Source of the DNA: Sphingobium lactosutens DS20 | GTDB taxonomy: Bacteria; Pseudomonadota; Alphaproteobacteria; Sphingomonadales; Sphingomonadaceae | Assembly: GCF_000445105.1 (NCBI RefSeq) | Contig: NZ_ATDP01000101.1 | Location: 62,001 to 126,000, forward strand | Reading direction: 5' to 3' | DNA length: 64,000 nucleotides | Shown: positions 8,972 to 18,600 of the stretch, one piece after another | How the letters are laid out: each line of letters opens with the position of its first letter | How positions within the stretch are numbered: position 1 is the stretch's first letter | Notes under the pieces: generated by a model | What the model saw: only the letters and a program-made list of their open reading frames with translations | Told to the model about the DNA's origin: nothing | Database searches by the model: none | Translations under genes and position numbers: made by a program

Positions 8972-9604
8972 TCAGGCTAGCGCCGCCCGCCATCCGCGCA
9001 CAAAAGCCTCAGCCGCCTCACTGACATCAGCCGCGCTCGCGCCGGGCTTGTAAAGCGCCGAACCCAGGCCAAAGCCATTGGCGCCCGCTGCGATCCACGG
9101 GGCCATGTTGCCGGGGTTGATGCCGCCCACGACCAGGATCGGCAGATTCTTGGGCAGCACGGCGCGTTGGGCCTTCAATACCGCAGGCGTCGCCGCTTCG
9201 GCGGGGAAGAGCTTGAGCGCGCGGGCACCGGCCTGCACCGCCGCGAAGGCTTCGGTCGGGGTGAAATAGCCCGGCATGGAGATGAGGCCCGCCTGCGCGC
9301 TGCGGCCGATCACCGACAGGTCGCTATTGGGGGAAATGATCAGCTGGCCGCCGGCCTGCTGCACGGCATCCACCTGATCGGGGGTCAGCACCGTGCCCGC
9401 GCCGACCAGTGCCTTGCCCGCCAACCGACGTGCCAGCCGCCCGATGCTGTCCAGCGGATCGGGCGAATTCATCGGCACTTCTACCAGAGTGAAGCCGGCG
9501 TCGACCAAGGCGTCGCCAATCGGTTCGACTTCGTCCGGTCGCACGCCGCGCAGAATGGCGACCAGCGGGCAGCGCGCAAAGGCGGTCGCGAAATCAAGGT
9601 TCAT
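8972..9604 (-). CDS. dgoA: 2-dehydro-3-deoxy-6-phosphogalactonate aldolase
   Basis: Class I aldolase (KDPG/KDPGal family) cleaving 2-keto-3-deoxy-6-phosphogalactonate to pyruvate and glyceraldehyde-3-phosphate in the De Ley-Doudoroff route. The protein is 210 aa. Glu42 (VEVPMNSPD) and the Schiff-base Lys131 (ALKLFPAE) are present; MNSPDPLDSI is typical of DgoA rather than Eda. The start at 9602-9604 overlaps the dgoK stop as ATGA, so the kinase and aldolase are translated together, and this overlap decides the start over one at 9619. No galactonate dehydratase or sugar transporter is seen beside it, so those steps must be encoded elsewhere. Confidence 0.93.
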   Translation of the reverse strand: MNLDFATAFARCPLVAILRGVRPDEVEPIGDALVDAGFTLVEVPMNSPDPLDSIGRLARRLAGKALVGAGTVLTPDQVDAVQQAGGQLIISPNSDLSVIGRSAQAGLISMPGYFTPTEAFAAVQAGARALKLFPAEAATPAVLKAQRAVLPKNLPILVVGGINPGNMAPWIAAGANGFGLGSALYKPGASAADVSEAAEAFVRGWRAALA

Positions 9605-10467
9605 GTCATAGTCTCCCAAAGCCGGGTCGCGCCGGCGATGAAGGCAGCCTGGCTGTCGATCCGCACCGCCAGCCCGCCCAATTGCGCAATCGCGCTGGCA
9701 TAGAACGCGCCCAATGTCGGGTCAGCCAGCAGATGCACCCTTTCTCCCGCAGCATGCGCGGCGCAATCCGCACCGATCAGCAGGCCGCTGACATAAGATG
9801 CGGCGTCCGCGCGGGCGCGCAGGCCAAGCAGGCTGGCGGGACGCACGCCGAACAGCGACGCCAGCACATCGCCGCGCGCGCCGTCACGCACACCGTCGGC
9901 AAAGGCGTCGCCTGGGCTAACGTCGCCCGTCATTTCCTGCCCGATCAGCGCGTGATTCTTGAGCAGCGCAAACATCTCCCCCGTCATGGCGGTGACAAAG
10001 CGAGCGATCGCACCATCGGTCATCCAGGCCCATTTGCAATGGGTTCCCGGCTGGCACAGCAAGGCATCGCGCGGCGCAAGTCCCGCGCACATCGCGCCCA
10101 GCAATTGCACCTCCTCGCCCCGCATCACGTCGCCGCGCCCGTCCGCGACATGGGATATGCCAGGAATGATGCGCACACCTTCCATCGGCGTGACCATGGC
10201 GGCGGCAATCTGCTCCAGGGTTGCGGGCGTCGCCGCATAGCCCGCGTCCACCCAGCCGCGATTGGACCCCACCATGCCCGCAAGCAGCATCGGCATATCG
10301 CCAAGGCGCGCGCGCAATTGCGCAACCTCCTGTTCGAAGCCGCCTGGCGAGACGGCGGTGACGCCCAGGCCGTCGGCCATGCTGTCGATTACCACGCCTT
10401 CGCGAAGGCGATAGGCGCGCCGGTTGGTCGTTCCCCAATCGACGGCGATAAAGTCCTGCTGGCCCAT
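9601..10467 (-). CDS. dgoK: 2-dehydro-3-deoxygalactonokinase
   Basis: Cytoplasmic sugar-acid kinase (288 aa) that phosphorylates 2-keto-3-deoxygalactonate, the substrate supplier for the following aldolase. The N-terminus FIAVDWGTTNRRAYRL is the family's phosphate-binding motif. Further conserved pieces are LAGMVGSNRGWVDAGY, PGISH, MRGEEVQLLGA and LLCQPGTHCKWAWM. I started at MGQQDF (10465-10467) because kinase homology begins within five residues. A start at 10518 would add an Arg-rich tail without support. It forms a two-gene operon with dgoA. Confidence 0.93.
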   Translation of the reverse strand: MGQQDFIAVDWGTTNRRAYRLREGVVIDSMADGLGVTAVSPGGFEQEVAQLRARLGDMPMLLAGMVGSNRGWVDAGYAATPATLEQIAAAMVTPMEGVRIIPGISHVADGRGDVMRGEEVQLLGAMCAGLAPRDALLCQPGTHCKWAWMTDGAIARFVTAMTGEMFALLKNHALIGQEMTGDVSPGDAFADGVRDGARGDVLASLFGVRPASLLGLRARADAASYVSGLLIGADCAAHAAGERVHLLADPTLGAFYASAIAQLGGLAVRIDSQAAFIAGATRLWETMT

Positions 10468-10605
10468 ATTGTCCGAGTATATCGCGCCTCGGCGTTTGGC
10501 AACCGCGCTGGGGCGCAAGGCAAAAGCATCCTTCGACGTTGCTGCGTTCAGCTTTGGTCAAAGCGGCCAGGTTCATCGCCGACAATAACTTCCGGGAGAC
10601 ACGCC

Positions 10606-11280
10606 ATGCCCTCGACACATGCTCTTCTTTCCGATCGGCGCAGCCTCATCGCGGCGCTGGCCATGCTGCCGCTCGCCGCCTGCGCGACGCCGATGGGGCG
10701 CTATACTGTCGAACAGGCGGTGCGCCGGCTGCTACAATTGTCGAGCGAGCGCGCCTTTGCGCGCCTGACCGAGCCGGGCGGTTTCTATGACGATCAATTG
10801 ACGCGCATCAGTCCGCCCGATCTGGGCGGTGGGCAGGGCGGCGCGGTCCTGTCGGCCTTGCTACGCACCAATGCGGTGCGCAATCGCGTGGCGATGGCGC
10901 TGAACGATGTGGCGGTCGACCTCGCCGACAATGCGGCGCCGATTGTTATGGACGCGGTGCAGCGCATGACGCTGGCTGACGCCGTATCGGTGCTGCGTGG
11001 CGGCCCGACCGCGGCTAGCGACCTGCTCGCCCGCGAGACGCGCGGAGCAGTGGTCGATGCGCTGATCCCCGGCGCGTCGCGCGCGCTTCGGTCTGATATG
11101 TTCGAAATGGTGTCTGCTGCGCTGTCGGCCAGCGGGGGCCGGGATTATGCGGCCATGGCCACCAATATCTCGAACCAGATAGGTGACGCCATTTTTCGTG
11201 CGATCGGGCGGGAAGAGGCGGAAATCCGCCGCGATCCGCGCGCCACAGGCGATCCTGTCCTGATCGCCCTGCTGGGTTAG
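10606..11280 (+). CDS. DUF4197-domain lipoprotein
   Basis: Predicted lipoprotein of 224 aa: charged start, hydrophobic stretch and lipobox LPLAACA (Cys26). The mature part is helical and Ala/Arg rich, with the DUF4197 pattern AVRRLLQLSSERAF, ALLRTNAVRNRVAMALND, MTLADAVSVLRGGPTAASDLL and a conserved tail containing IGDAIFRAIGREEAEIRRDP. Families with this domain are envelope proteins of unknown function. The start at 10606 follows GGGAGA by 6 bp; a long upstream frame is rejected because it runs antisense through dgoK. It stands alone, divergent from dgoK-dgoA. Confidence 0.88.
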   Translation: MPSTHALLSDRRSLIAALAMLPLAACATPMGRYTVEQAVRRLLQLSSERAFARLTEPGGFYDDQLTRISPPDLGGGQGGAVLSALLRTNAVRNRVAMALNDVAVDLADNAAPIVMDAVQRMTLADAVSVLRGGPTAASDLLARETRGAVVDALIPGASRALRSDMFEMVSAALSASGGRDYAAMATNISNQIGDAIFRAIGREEAEIRRDPRATGDPVLIALLG

Positions 11281-11315
11281 GCCTTGATTTCGTGCGCGCG
11301 CCGTGGTGACGCAGC

Positions 11316-11582
11316 ATGATGGAACAGAAATTTCCCGGCGTCGCGTCCATCCCCTGGGATCAGGCCGCGACCATGATCGACCTGGACGGAAAACCGCCGC
11401 TCATTGGCACGATCCGCGATTGCGCGGTGCATTTTGGCTTATACAAGCCTGCCGCCCGCGCGCAGGCCCGCGTGCTGTTGACCCAGCCCGTACACCGCGA
11501 AGGACGCAAGACGCGCACTTGGTTGCTGGAGCCGGAGGAGATCGAGGCTCTGGCCGAGCGATTGAAGCGCGAAACCAACTAG
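11316..11582 (+). CDS. Small hypothetical cytoplasmic protein
   Basis: An 88-aa frame, 35 bp after the DUF4197 gene, with G/C-rich third codon positions like its neighbours. No signal peptide or membrane segment. The end (TRTWLLEPEEIEALAERLKRE) looks like a short charged helix, and the middle (DCAVHFGLYKPAARAQARVLL) might be a small helix-turn-helix-like fold, but I do not recognise a family. Two adjacent ATGs (11316, 11319) are possible starts and the ribosome site is weak. It may be co-transcribed with the upstream lipoprotein gene. Confidence 0.6.
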   Translation: MMEQKFPGVASIPWDQAATMIDLDGKPPLIGTIRDCAVHFGLYKPAARAQARVLLTQPVHREGRKTRTWLLEPEEIEALAERLKRETN

Positions 11583-11641
11583 ATTGGGCCAACAGGCCCG
11601 GCTTTGCGGCCAATCCGCCGCGCCGGGCCTGCACGGTCCGC

Positions 11642-11884
11642 TCAACGCTGGGCCAGCTGCATGCTAGGCTTGCGGCTGATCGTCAGCCCGGCCTGCGCCC
11701 ATTCCGCCTTGGTGCGGCATTCGGTGCGCGGCACCATGGAGCCGGCGGGCGTTTCGCGGAAGCAATAGGTGTCGGACTGTTCGTCATAGCTGACCTTGGC
11801 GCGGCCGAAAGTGCCTTCGGGCTGCGCCAGAGCGGGGGTGGCGACGAATGCGGCGGCGACGGTGGCGATGATGATGGTCTTCAT
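11642..11884 (-). CDS. Small secreted protein of unknown function
   Basis: An 80-aa protein with a clear Sec signal peptide (MKTIIIATVAAAFVATPALAQ, cleavage probably after ALA). The mature part of about 60 residues has two Cys (DTYCFRE and RTECRTKAEW), probably disulfide-linked, followed by a W-x-x-A-G segment. This pattern (signal, then a C-x-x-x-E...C-R-x-x-x-x-W core) recurs in small sphingomonad periplasmic proteins, but no function is known to me. It is transcribed alone, convergent with the small gene at 11316-11582. Confidence 0.75.
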   Translation of the reverse strand: MKTIIIATVAAAFVATPALAQPEGTFGRAKVSYDEQSDTYCFRETPAGSMVPRTECRTKAEWAQAGLTISRKPSMQLAQR

Positions 11885-12087
11885 GATGTGGTTCCTTCCC
11901 TGACTATGTCACGGTCCCTTGTGGATCGTGCCAACAGCGTTGCAGGGGGTGTGCCAACTTCGCGAAAAGCCCGGATTTGCGTGCGTTGCTAGACTAACGC
12001 CTTAAAAATTCGTGCGCATTTTGCCATGCAATCGGGTAAAATGCCAATTGTTGGCGCATCTGGCGCGCCGCTTTAGGGAAAGGCCGC

Positions 12088-12128
12088 TGGCCGACGGCGC
12101 GCCATCTAATGAGCAGTGCCGTCGGCCA
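12088..12128 (-). terminator. Hairpin downstream of the amino-acid dehydrogenase gene
   Basis: TGGCCGACGGC (12088-12098) pairs perfectly with GCCGTCGGCCA (12118-12128) across a 19-nt loop, starting 7 bp past the dehydrogenase stop. The T-run after it is weak, so termination strength is uncertain. Confidence 0.55.
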
Positions 12129-12134
12129 AAGTTC

Positions 12135-13187
12135 TTAGGCCGCTTTGTCGGCCGCTCGCGCGATGATGCTCTCGGCCATTTCATCCGCCACGACCGCCGG
12201 GGACCGGCCTTCGCGCGCGGCCTGCTCCAAAATGCGCGCGACGCGCGGGCCGATCCGGGCAACGCGGGTGCGAACGCTCGCTTCGTCCTCACCCAGATAT
12301 TCGGCGGACACGCTGATGATGCCGCCAGCATTGACGACATAGTCGGGGGCGTAGACGATCGCGCGGGCCAGCAGGGCATCGGCGACGTCCGGCGTCGCGA
12401 GCTGATTGTTGGCCGCGCCGCAGACGAGCCTGGCCTTCATCGCCGCGACGCTGTCCTGCGTCAGCGCCCCGCCAAGGGCGCAGGGGGCGAAGATGTCGGC
12501 CTCCGCCGCGGCGATGTCCGTCACATCGACCATGCGCGCGCCCAGTTCGTCCGCCAGCGCGCGGCAGCGATCCGCATCAATGTCGGCAATGACCAGCTTC
12601 GCGCCAGCTTCAGCCAATTGTCGACACAGGCTCGCGCCGACATTGCCGACGCCCTGCACTGCGACGGTGAGCGCATCAAGATCCGCCTTCAGCGCAAATT
12701 GCGCCGCCATGCGCATGGAATCGAACACGCCGAGCGCGGTCCAGGGGGACGGATCGCCGCCGGCCATGTCCTGCGCCGGGTGCAAGCCCGCCACATGGCG
12801 GGTCATGGTGGACACCTGCTCCATATCGGCCACGCTGGTGCCGACATCCTCCGCCGTCACATAAAGACCCTCAAGCGCCTCGACCGCCTTGCCAAAGGCC
12901 CGGAACAGCGCGGCCCGATCAAAATCGCCTTCAGGATAGCGCAACACCGCCTTCGCGCCGCCCAGCGGCAATTCGGCCATGGCGTTCTTGTAGCTCATGC
13001 CCTTGGCCAGGCGGCAGGCATCCTGGGTCGCCGCCTCGATATCGGGATAGCGCCAGAAGCGGCAGCCGCCCGCGCCCGGTCCAAGCGCGGTCGAATGAAT
13101 GGCAATCACGCCGTCAAGACCGCTCGCCGCATCGCGCAGCCGCACGGTGCGCATCATCTGGCTGGGGGAAAGGGCGTGATCGACCAT
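12135..13187 (-). CDS. Glu/Leu/Phe/Val dehydrogenase family amino-acid dehydrogenase (leucine-dehydrogenase-like)
   Basis: NAD(P)-dependent oxidative deaminase of about 350 aa, nearer leucine/phenylalanine dehydrogenase in length than glutamate dehydrogenase (about 450). The two active-site lysines fit Lys67 (MSYKNAMAELPLGGAKA) and Lys79 of the same segment, and the catalytic-Asp region is TAEDVGTSVADME. The Rossmann motif AVQGVGNVGASL follows at about 190. A strong AGGAG site precedes tandem ATGs at 13188-13190 and 13185-13187; I used the second because of better spacing. Divergent Lrp/AsnC regulator 130 bp away suggests amino-acid-responsive control. The exact substrate (Leu, Phe or Val) is not resolvable. 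Confidence 0.9.
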   Translation of the reverse strand: MVDHALSPSQMMRTVRLRDAASGLDGVIAIHSTALGPGAGGCRFWRYPDIEAATQDACRLAKGMSYKNAMAELPLGGAKAVLRYPEGDFDRAALFRAFGKAVEALEGLYVTAEDVGTSVADMEQVSTMTRHVAGLHPAQDMAGGDPSPWTALGVFDSMRMAAQFALKADLDALTVAVQGVGNVGASLCRQLAEAGAKLVIADIDADRCRALADELGARMVDVTDIAAAEADIFAPCALGGALTQDSVAAMKARLVCGAANNQLATPDVADALLARAIVYAPDYVVNAGGIISVSAEYLGEDEASVRTRVARIGPRVARILEQAAREGRSPAVVADEMAESIIARAADKAA

Positions 13188-13278
13188 CATATTCTCCTGT
13201 CGAGGCATTTCGGAGGCGGCTTATGGACGCAGTCGCGCGAAGAGTCTTGCTCGAAATCGGGTGAGCATTGCCCTGTTT

Positions 13279-13293
13279 GGGATGATTTATCCC
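13279..13293. promoter_or_regulatory. Palindrome GGGAT-N5-ATCCC between dehydrogenase and Lrp genes
   Basis: A perfect 15-bp interrupted palindrome, 25 bp upstream of the regulator's ATG and about 90 bp from the dehydrogenase start. Lrp/AsnC proteins bind roughly 15-bp dyads with AT-rich centres and often autoregulate, so this is a candidate operator. Confidence 0.5.
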
Positions 13294-13317
13294 GAATTTG
13301 CTGCTAACAAGGTAAAT

Positions 13318-13779
13318 ATGATCGACCTCGACCCGTTTGAGCGCAAGATTCTTCGCGAGCTGCAACGCGATGCGAGCCTGACCACGGCGCAAATCGCCGA
13401 ACGGGTGGGGCTGACTCCTTCGCCCTGCTGGCGCAGGATCGACCGGCTGGAACGTGAAGGGCTGATCCGCAAGCGCGTGGCGTTGCTCGACCGGCGCAAG
13501 GTCGGGCTCAATGCGCAGATTTTTGCCCAGGTGAAGCTCAACGCTCATGGCCGCGCCAATCTGGACGAATTCGGCGCCACCATCGGCGCCTTCCCCGAAG
13601 TGCTCGACGCCTATGTGCTGATGGGCACGATGGATTTCATGCTGCGCATCGTCACGCAGGATATCGACGCCTATGAGCGTTTCTTCTTCGAACGGTTGAG
13701 CAAATTGCCGGGCGTTCAGGAAATTCATTCGACCGTCGCACTGTCCGAAATCAAATCCACCAACGAACTACCGATTTGA
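13318..13779 (+). CDS. Lrp/AsnC-family transcriptional regulator
   Basis: Protein of 153 aa: helix-turn-helix at about residues 5-55 (FERKILRELQRDASLTTAQ, then IAERVGLTPSPCWRRIDRLE), then the RAM ligand-binding domain with DAYVLMGTMDFMLRIV and LPGVQEIHSTVAL. The start at 13318 follows AAGGT by 6 bp; an earlier in-frame start at 13261 would pass through the palindromic operator and is less likely. It is divergent from the amino-acid dehydrogenase, which it probably activates or represses in response to an amino acid, as for Bkd/Ald regulators of this family. Confidence 0.93.
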   Translation: MIDLDPFERKILRELQRDASLTTAQIAERVGLTPSPCWRRIDRLEREGLIRKRVALLDRRKVGLNAQIFAQVKLNAHGRANLDEFGATIGAFPEVLDAYVLMGTMDFMLRIVTQDIDAYERFFFERLSKLPGVQEIHSTVALSEIKSTNELPI

Positions 13780-13801
13780 TCCAAGCCCCGTTTCAGTGGC
13801 A

Positions 13802-15634
13802 TCAATAGCCCACCGCATAGCCCATGCGGCGGGGATCGCTGCCGCCCATGCGCGCGCCCGATGCATCGACCAGCACGCCCTGAATGCTGCCAATTGCATA
13901 AGGGCTGACCATGTCCACCCTGTGCCCCATTGCTGCCAGCCCTTGCGTGATGGCGGGATCGAAGCGGCTTTCCATCTGCACGCTGATCGCTGCTCCCGGC
14001 TTGTAGAAACTGGGTTCGGCATGCAGCGCGAATCGCGGCGCTTCGATCGCCTGCTGGATCGGCATGGCCCGGTCAATGACATTAACCAGAAACTGGAATT
14101 GCGTCTGGCCGATGGTTTCGCCACCAGGCGTTCCGCACACCAGCTTGAGCCGCCCATTGTCCAGGACGATGATCGGGCCATTGCCCAGCAATGCCCGCTT
14201 GCCCGGCGCGGCGCGGTTGGGATGACCGTCATAGGGCGCGGTCGATCCGATGCGCAGGCCGTTGTTGCACAGCAGGCCCGTGTCGCCCATCACGACGGAT
14301 GTGCCAAATCCGCCGCCGACGGTGGTCGTGACCGCGATCGCATTGCCGTCGGCATCCACCACCGACAGGCTGGTCGTGTCGCCACCGCGCGCGCGCGTAT
14401 CCGCCATCGCCAGCAGTGGCGGGCTGCCATTTTGCGCGATGTCGGCCCCTTGCGGAAAAGCGATGGCACGCGTCCGGTCGATAAGCGCGCGGCGCTGGGC
14501 GGCAAAATCCTTGGACAGCAGGCGATCGACCGGCACCGTGACGAAGCGCGGATCGGCGGCATGGCGATAGACGTCCGCCTTGGTCACCTTGATCGCTTCG
14601 ACCAGCCAGTGGGTCAGCAGCGGATCGGTCACGTCCAGTGCAGCCAGATCCCAGCCCTCGACGATGTTGAGCTGCTCGCACAGTTCAAGGCCGGTGCGGG
14701 ACGTGAGCGGGCTGCAATAGACGTCCAGTCCGCGATAGCGGGTCGACACCGGTGCTTCCCAGACCGGCTTGTAGGCCGCCATGTCGGCCATGCGCAGCCA
14801 ACCGCCATTGGCGGCGGAAAAGCGGGACATCTCCTGCGCGACCGGGCCGGTGTAGAAATGGTCATAGGCGGCGTTCAACGCCGCGTCGCGGTCCGCGCCG
14901 CCTTGCAGCGCACGCGTTTCCGCGTCGGCCAGGCTTTGCAATGTGCGCGCAAGGGGCGGGTTCTTGAACAGGGCGCGCGGGGCAGGGGGCTTGCCGCCGG
15001 GCAGGAAGATGGCGGCGCTGGTCGGATAGCGGGCGAGCACCGCCTGCTGCCGACCGATGAACATGGCAATGGATGCGTCGAGCGGGTGACCGTCGCGGGC
15101 ATAGCCGATGGCGGGTTCCAGCAGGGTCGCGAGCGGCAACCTGCCGAACCGCCGCGCCAGCGCGATCCAGCCGCCAAAGGCGCCGGGTACGGTCACCGCC
15201 TTGTGCCCGCTGTCCAGCTCTGCCGGGTCGACGTCCGGATCGAACAGGGCCGGCGCGCCGCCGGTGAAGGCGAGCGAATGGACCTGTCCCGCCTTGCGAT
15301 TGAGGCAGGTGGCAAAGCCATTGCCCGCCGCGCTCGACGCCCAGGGTTCAACGACATTCATCACCGCCATCGCCGCGACCGCGGCATCGGCCGCGCTGCC
15401 CCCTTGCAGCAGCATCCGCGTTCCGGCCATCGCGGCCAGGGGGTGCCCGGCGGCGACGCCGCCATGGGGCATGGGCACTTCGACACGGTGGGCGCGGACC
15501 GTAGCCGGCGCGCTGCGCGGCGCATCGGGCGCGCGCGCGCCGGACTGCGCCAGCCCCGGCATGGGCAGGCTTGCGACCGCGCTGGCGAGGCCCGCCGCGA
15601 TCACGTCGCGACGGGCAAGGCCCTTATCCTGCAT
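13802..15634 (-). CDS. Gamma-glutamyltransferase-family Ntn hydrolase, Tat-type signal (non-classical binding site)
   Basis: A 610-aa exported member of the GGT fold, expected to self-cleave before Thr420 in GDTTSLSVVDADGNA, the nucleophile of the small subunit. The N-terminus LARRDVIAAGLASAVASL is a twin-arginine-like signal. The large-subunit Arg that clamps the gamma-glutamyl carboxylate (motif DFREMAP in E. coli) is replaced by FTGGAP, and the Ser-Ser of PLSSMSP becomes ALLGNGP, so classical glutathione hydrolysis is doubtful. The gene starts inside the stop of the upstream TonB receptor (1-nt overlap), so it should act on whatever that receptor imports. Fold assignment is firm; the substrate is open. 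Confidence 0.88.
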   Translation of the reverse strand: MQDKGLARRDVIAAGLASAVASLPMPGLAQSGARAPDAPRSAPATVRAHRVEVPMPHGGVAAGHPLAAMAGTRMLLQGGSAADAAVAAMAVMNVVEPWASSAAGNGFATCLNRKAGQVHSLAFTGGAPALFDPDVDPAELDSGHKAVTVPGAFGGWIALARRFGRLPLATLLEPAIGYARDGHPLDASIAMFIGRQQAVLARYPTSAAIFLPGGKPPAPRALFKNPPLARTLQSLADAETRALQGGADRDAALNAAYDHFYTGPVAQEMSRFSAANGGWLRMADMAAYKPVWEAPVSTRYRGLDVYCSPLTSRTGLELCEQLNIVEGWDLAALDVTDPLLTHWLVEAIKVTKADVYRHAADPRFVTVPVDRLLSKDFAAQRRALIDRTRAIAFPQGADIAQNGSPPLLAMADTRARGGDTTSLSVVDADGNAIAVTTTVGGGFGTSVVMGDTGLLCNNGLRIGSTAPYDGHPNRAAPGKRALLGNGPIIVLDNGRLKLVCGTPGGETIGQTQFQFLVNVIDRAMPIQQAIEAPRFALHAEPSFYKPGAAISVQMESRFDPAITQGLAAMGHRVDMVSPYAIGSIQGVLVDASGARMGGSDPRRMGYAVGY

Positions 15635-18600
15635 CAGAAGCTCTTCTTGATGCTGGTATACCAGTAACGCGCCTGCGGCTGGTAGAGGCTGGACAGATAG
15701 CCGGTGGACGCCAGCGGCGGGTTCTTGTCGAAAATGTTGCGCGCGCCGATGGTGATCGCAGTGCCCTTCATCATGCCCTGGTCGAATTTGTAGGTGGCGT
15801 AGAGATTGACCGTCGTTTGTCCCTTGACCACGAAATTATTGCCGGCCGCGTCGAACACGCCATTTTGATAGACGTCGGAAATAAACTGGGTGAAGGCGCC
15901 GATCCGCACCGGGCCATAGTCCCAGGTCAGATTGCCCGATATGCGCCAGCGTGGCTGGCCGTCACGCTTCACCACGTCGCCGCCGCCCGACACCGGCACG
16001 GCGGCGTTGATCGTGCCGTCGGCCTGTCCGTCGATCACCGCCTGTACCGCAGCCGGCGCATCGACCTGATATTTGATGAGCCGCGCGGCGTTGACGTTCA
16101 GGCTGAAATTGCCAAACGAGCTGGTGTTGACCCGATAGTCCAGATTGAAATCGATGCCGTCGACCTGGATCGGCAACAGGTTCTGGAACGGGGCGGTGAC
16201 GTAGAGCAGCTCACCCACCGGCGCCAATCCGGTGCCCGCGACCAGCGCGATATCGTCCGCCGTCGGCTCGCGCCGGACGACCGCCGGATTGCTGCTGCCC
16301 TGCACCCGCAGCAGATAGTCGAGGTTGAGCGCATTCTGATAATCGAGCAGGCCCACGACCCCCTTCTGCTTGATCCGCCACCGATCGACGGTGAAGGTCA
16401 CCTGGCCCAGCCCGTCGGGCAGCGGCGGCTGAAGCACGGCGCCGAAATTCCAGCTGGTGGATTCCTCGGGCTTCAGGTCGGGATTGCCGCCCGATCGCCG
16501 CAGCACCGACACGTTGCGGGCGCACTGGGAAAAGCTGCTGATCCGCCCGGCGCGCAGGTCCGCCTCGCACAATATATATTCGGTGCCGCCGTTCACGCGA
16601 TCCAGCGTCGCGGTGTTGAGCACTTCCAGATTGGGGGCGCGAAAGCCCTGCGACCAGGAGCCGCGCAAGCGGAACCCCTGAAGCAGGTCCCAGCTTGCCG
16701 CGACCTTTGGCTTGGCGACGTCGCCGACATCGCTGTAGCGTTCGTATCGGCCCGCGACCTGGATGTCGAAGGAACGGATCATCGGGATTTCCATCTCCGG
16801 ACTGACCAGCGGAAGCGCCAGTTCGGCATAGGCGGACCAGACCTTGCGGCTGCCCGACACGTCCGGGCTGGGGCTGGCGCCCATCAGGTCCGATCCATAG
16901 AAAATGCCGGTCACAGCGTCGGTATAGGTGATGTCGACGCCCGCGACCCCGCCCTGGCGCGGATCGCGATTGTCGCGGTAGGTTTCGCGCCGGAATTCGA
17001 CGCCGCTGGCGATGCCGACGCTGTTGCCGCCCCACAAATCGAGCAGGTTGGCGTTGGAGATTTTGAGGTCCCACAAGGCCAGCGTGGTCTTGTTGCGCCG
17101 GGTCGACTGGATGCGGAAACTATCCACGACCGCTTCGTCATTGGGGGTGCAATCGCCGACCGATGGCGTATCGACGCACCCGCCGTTGAAGGGATTATAG
17201 GCGTCGGGCGTGGTCTTGTTGATCGCCGCCTGCAACAGCGTGCTGGACGTGCCGTCCATCACGTCCTTCACCGTCGCCCAGGTGTAGAGGCCCGCCGATT
17301 CCCAGTTCCAGTCGCCGAAACTGCCGCGCAGACCGCCCAGGAAGCGATATTGATAATTGGTGACGTTCACCATCTTCTTGCCAGCGTCGACATAGTTGAG
17401 GCTGCGGATCGTGACCGGCAGCCCTTCGTCGGGCACGCCGACCAGCCCGGGCAGGCGGTTGGGATTGACCGATCCGTCGGCCAGCAATGTGGGACCAAGC
17501 GGATTCCAATAGGCGTCGGCGGCGACCGTGATCGGAATATTGCCCAACGACCCGCCGCTGCCGATGATGGCTTCGGTCTTGCCCCGGTAGAAGCCGACTT
17601 CGCCGAAGAAATCCAGATTGTCGGTCAATTCGTAATTGATGAAGCTGAACAGGTTGATGCGCCTGACCGACGGCTGGGTCGTCAGGTCCGAAAATGTCTG
17701 GTTGGCGTCGTAGCGCAGGTTGGAATCGACCGTCGCCATCTGCGTCGTGCCGCTGGCGTCATCCCAGCACATGCCCGGCGTCGTCGCAGCGACCTGGCAA
17801 CCCGGATTGGTCGATGGCTGGATGTGAAATTGCTGCGACGCATTGGTCAGGGCGACGCCATTACTGGTGATGATGCCCGATCCGGTCGCCTGGAACGTGC
17901 CCCAGGGCGTGCTGGTCGATGTGCCGTTGAACGCGGCATTGCCTTCGAATGGCGTGCCCACGACATAGGGCCGCCGGTCGAGATTGGCGGTATAGTCCTG
18001 ATCGCTGTTGTAAAGTTTCGACTTTTGCGCATAGCCGCCAAAGAGCGAGATGTTGCCGCGCCCGCCACCGAAGTTGAAGCCGACCAGGCCATTGACGGTG
18101 AATTCGCGCAAATTGGTGCCTTCGGCCGCGCCATATTGCGCATCGAAAGTGGCGCCGGTGAAGTTGGATTTCAGCACATTGTTGACGACGCCCGCGACCG
18201 CGTCGGAGCCGTAAAGCGCCGCCGCGCCATCGCGTAGCACTTCGACCCGCTCGATCGCGCCCACCGGAATGGTGTTGGCGTTGAAGCCAAAGGTCGGCAC
18301 GCCGGAATCGACCACGCCGGTGATCGCCTGCGATGTCGGGTGCAACACCGTGCGGCGGCCGTTGATCAGCAGCAGCGTATTGCCCTGGCCCAGGCCGCGC
18401 AGCGATACGGTGGACACGTCGCCGCGCGCCGCATTGCCCGATCCGCCGCCCAGCACCTGTTCGTTGAAGGTGACGCCGCCCAATTGCGGGATGGACCGGA
18501 ACAGGTCGCCGCCCGACACGGCCGCGACGGCATCCACCTGTTCCTGGCCGACGACGCTGACCGGCAGCGCGCCGGTGGTCTTCGCGCCCTTGATCTGCGT

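Noticed and set aside
15571-18237. An 888-aa open frame on the + strand
   Set aside because: It runs antisense to the TonB receptor, whose motifs are unmistakable. Its low-complexity Arg/Asp/Gly-rich translation has no domain; such frames are common in GC-rich DNA.
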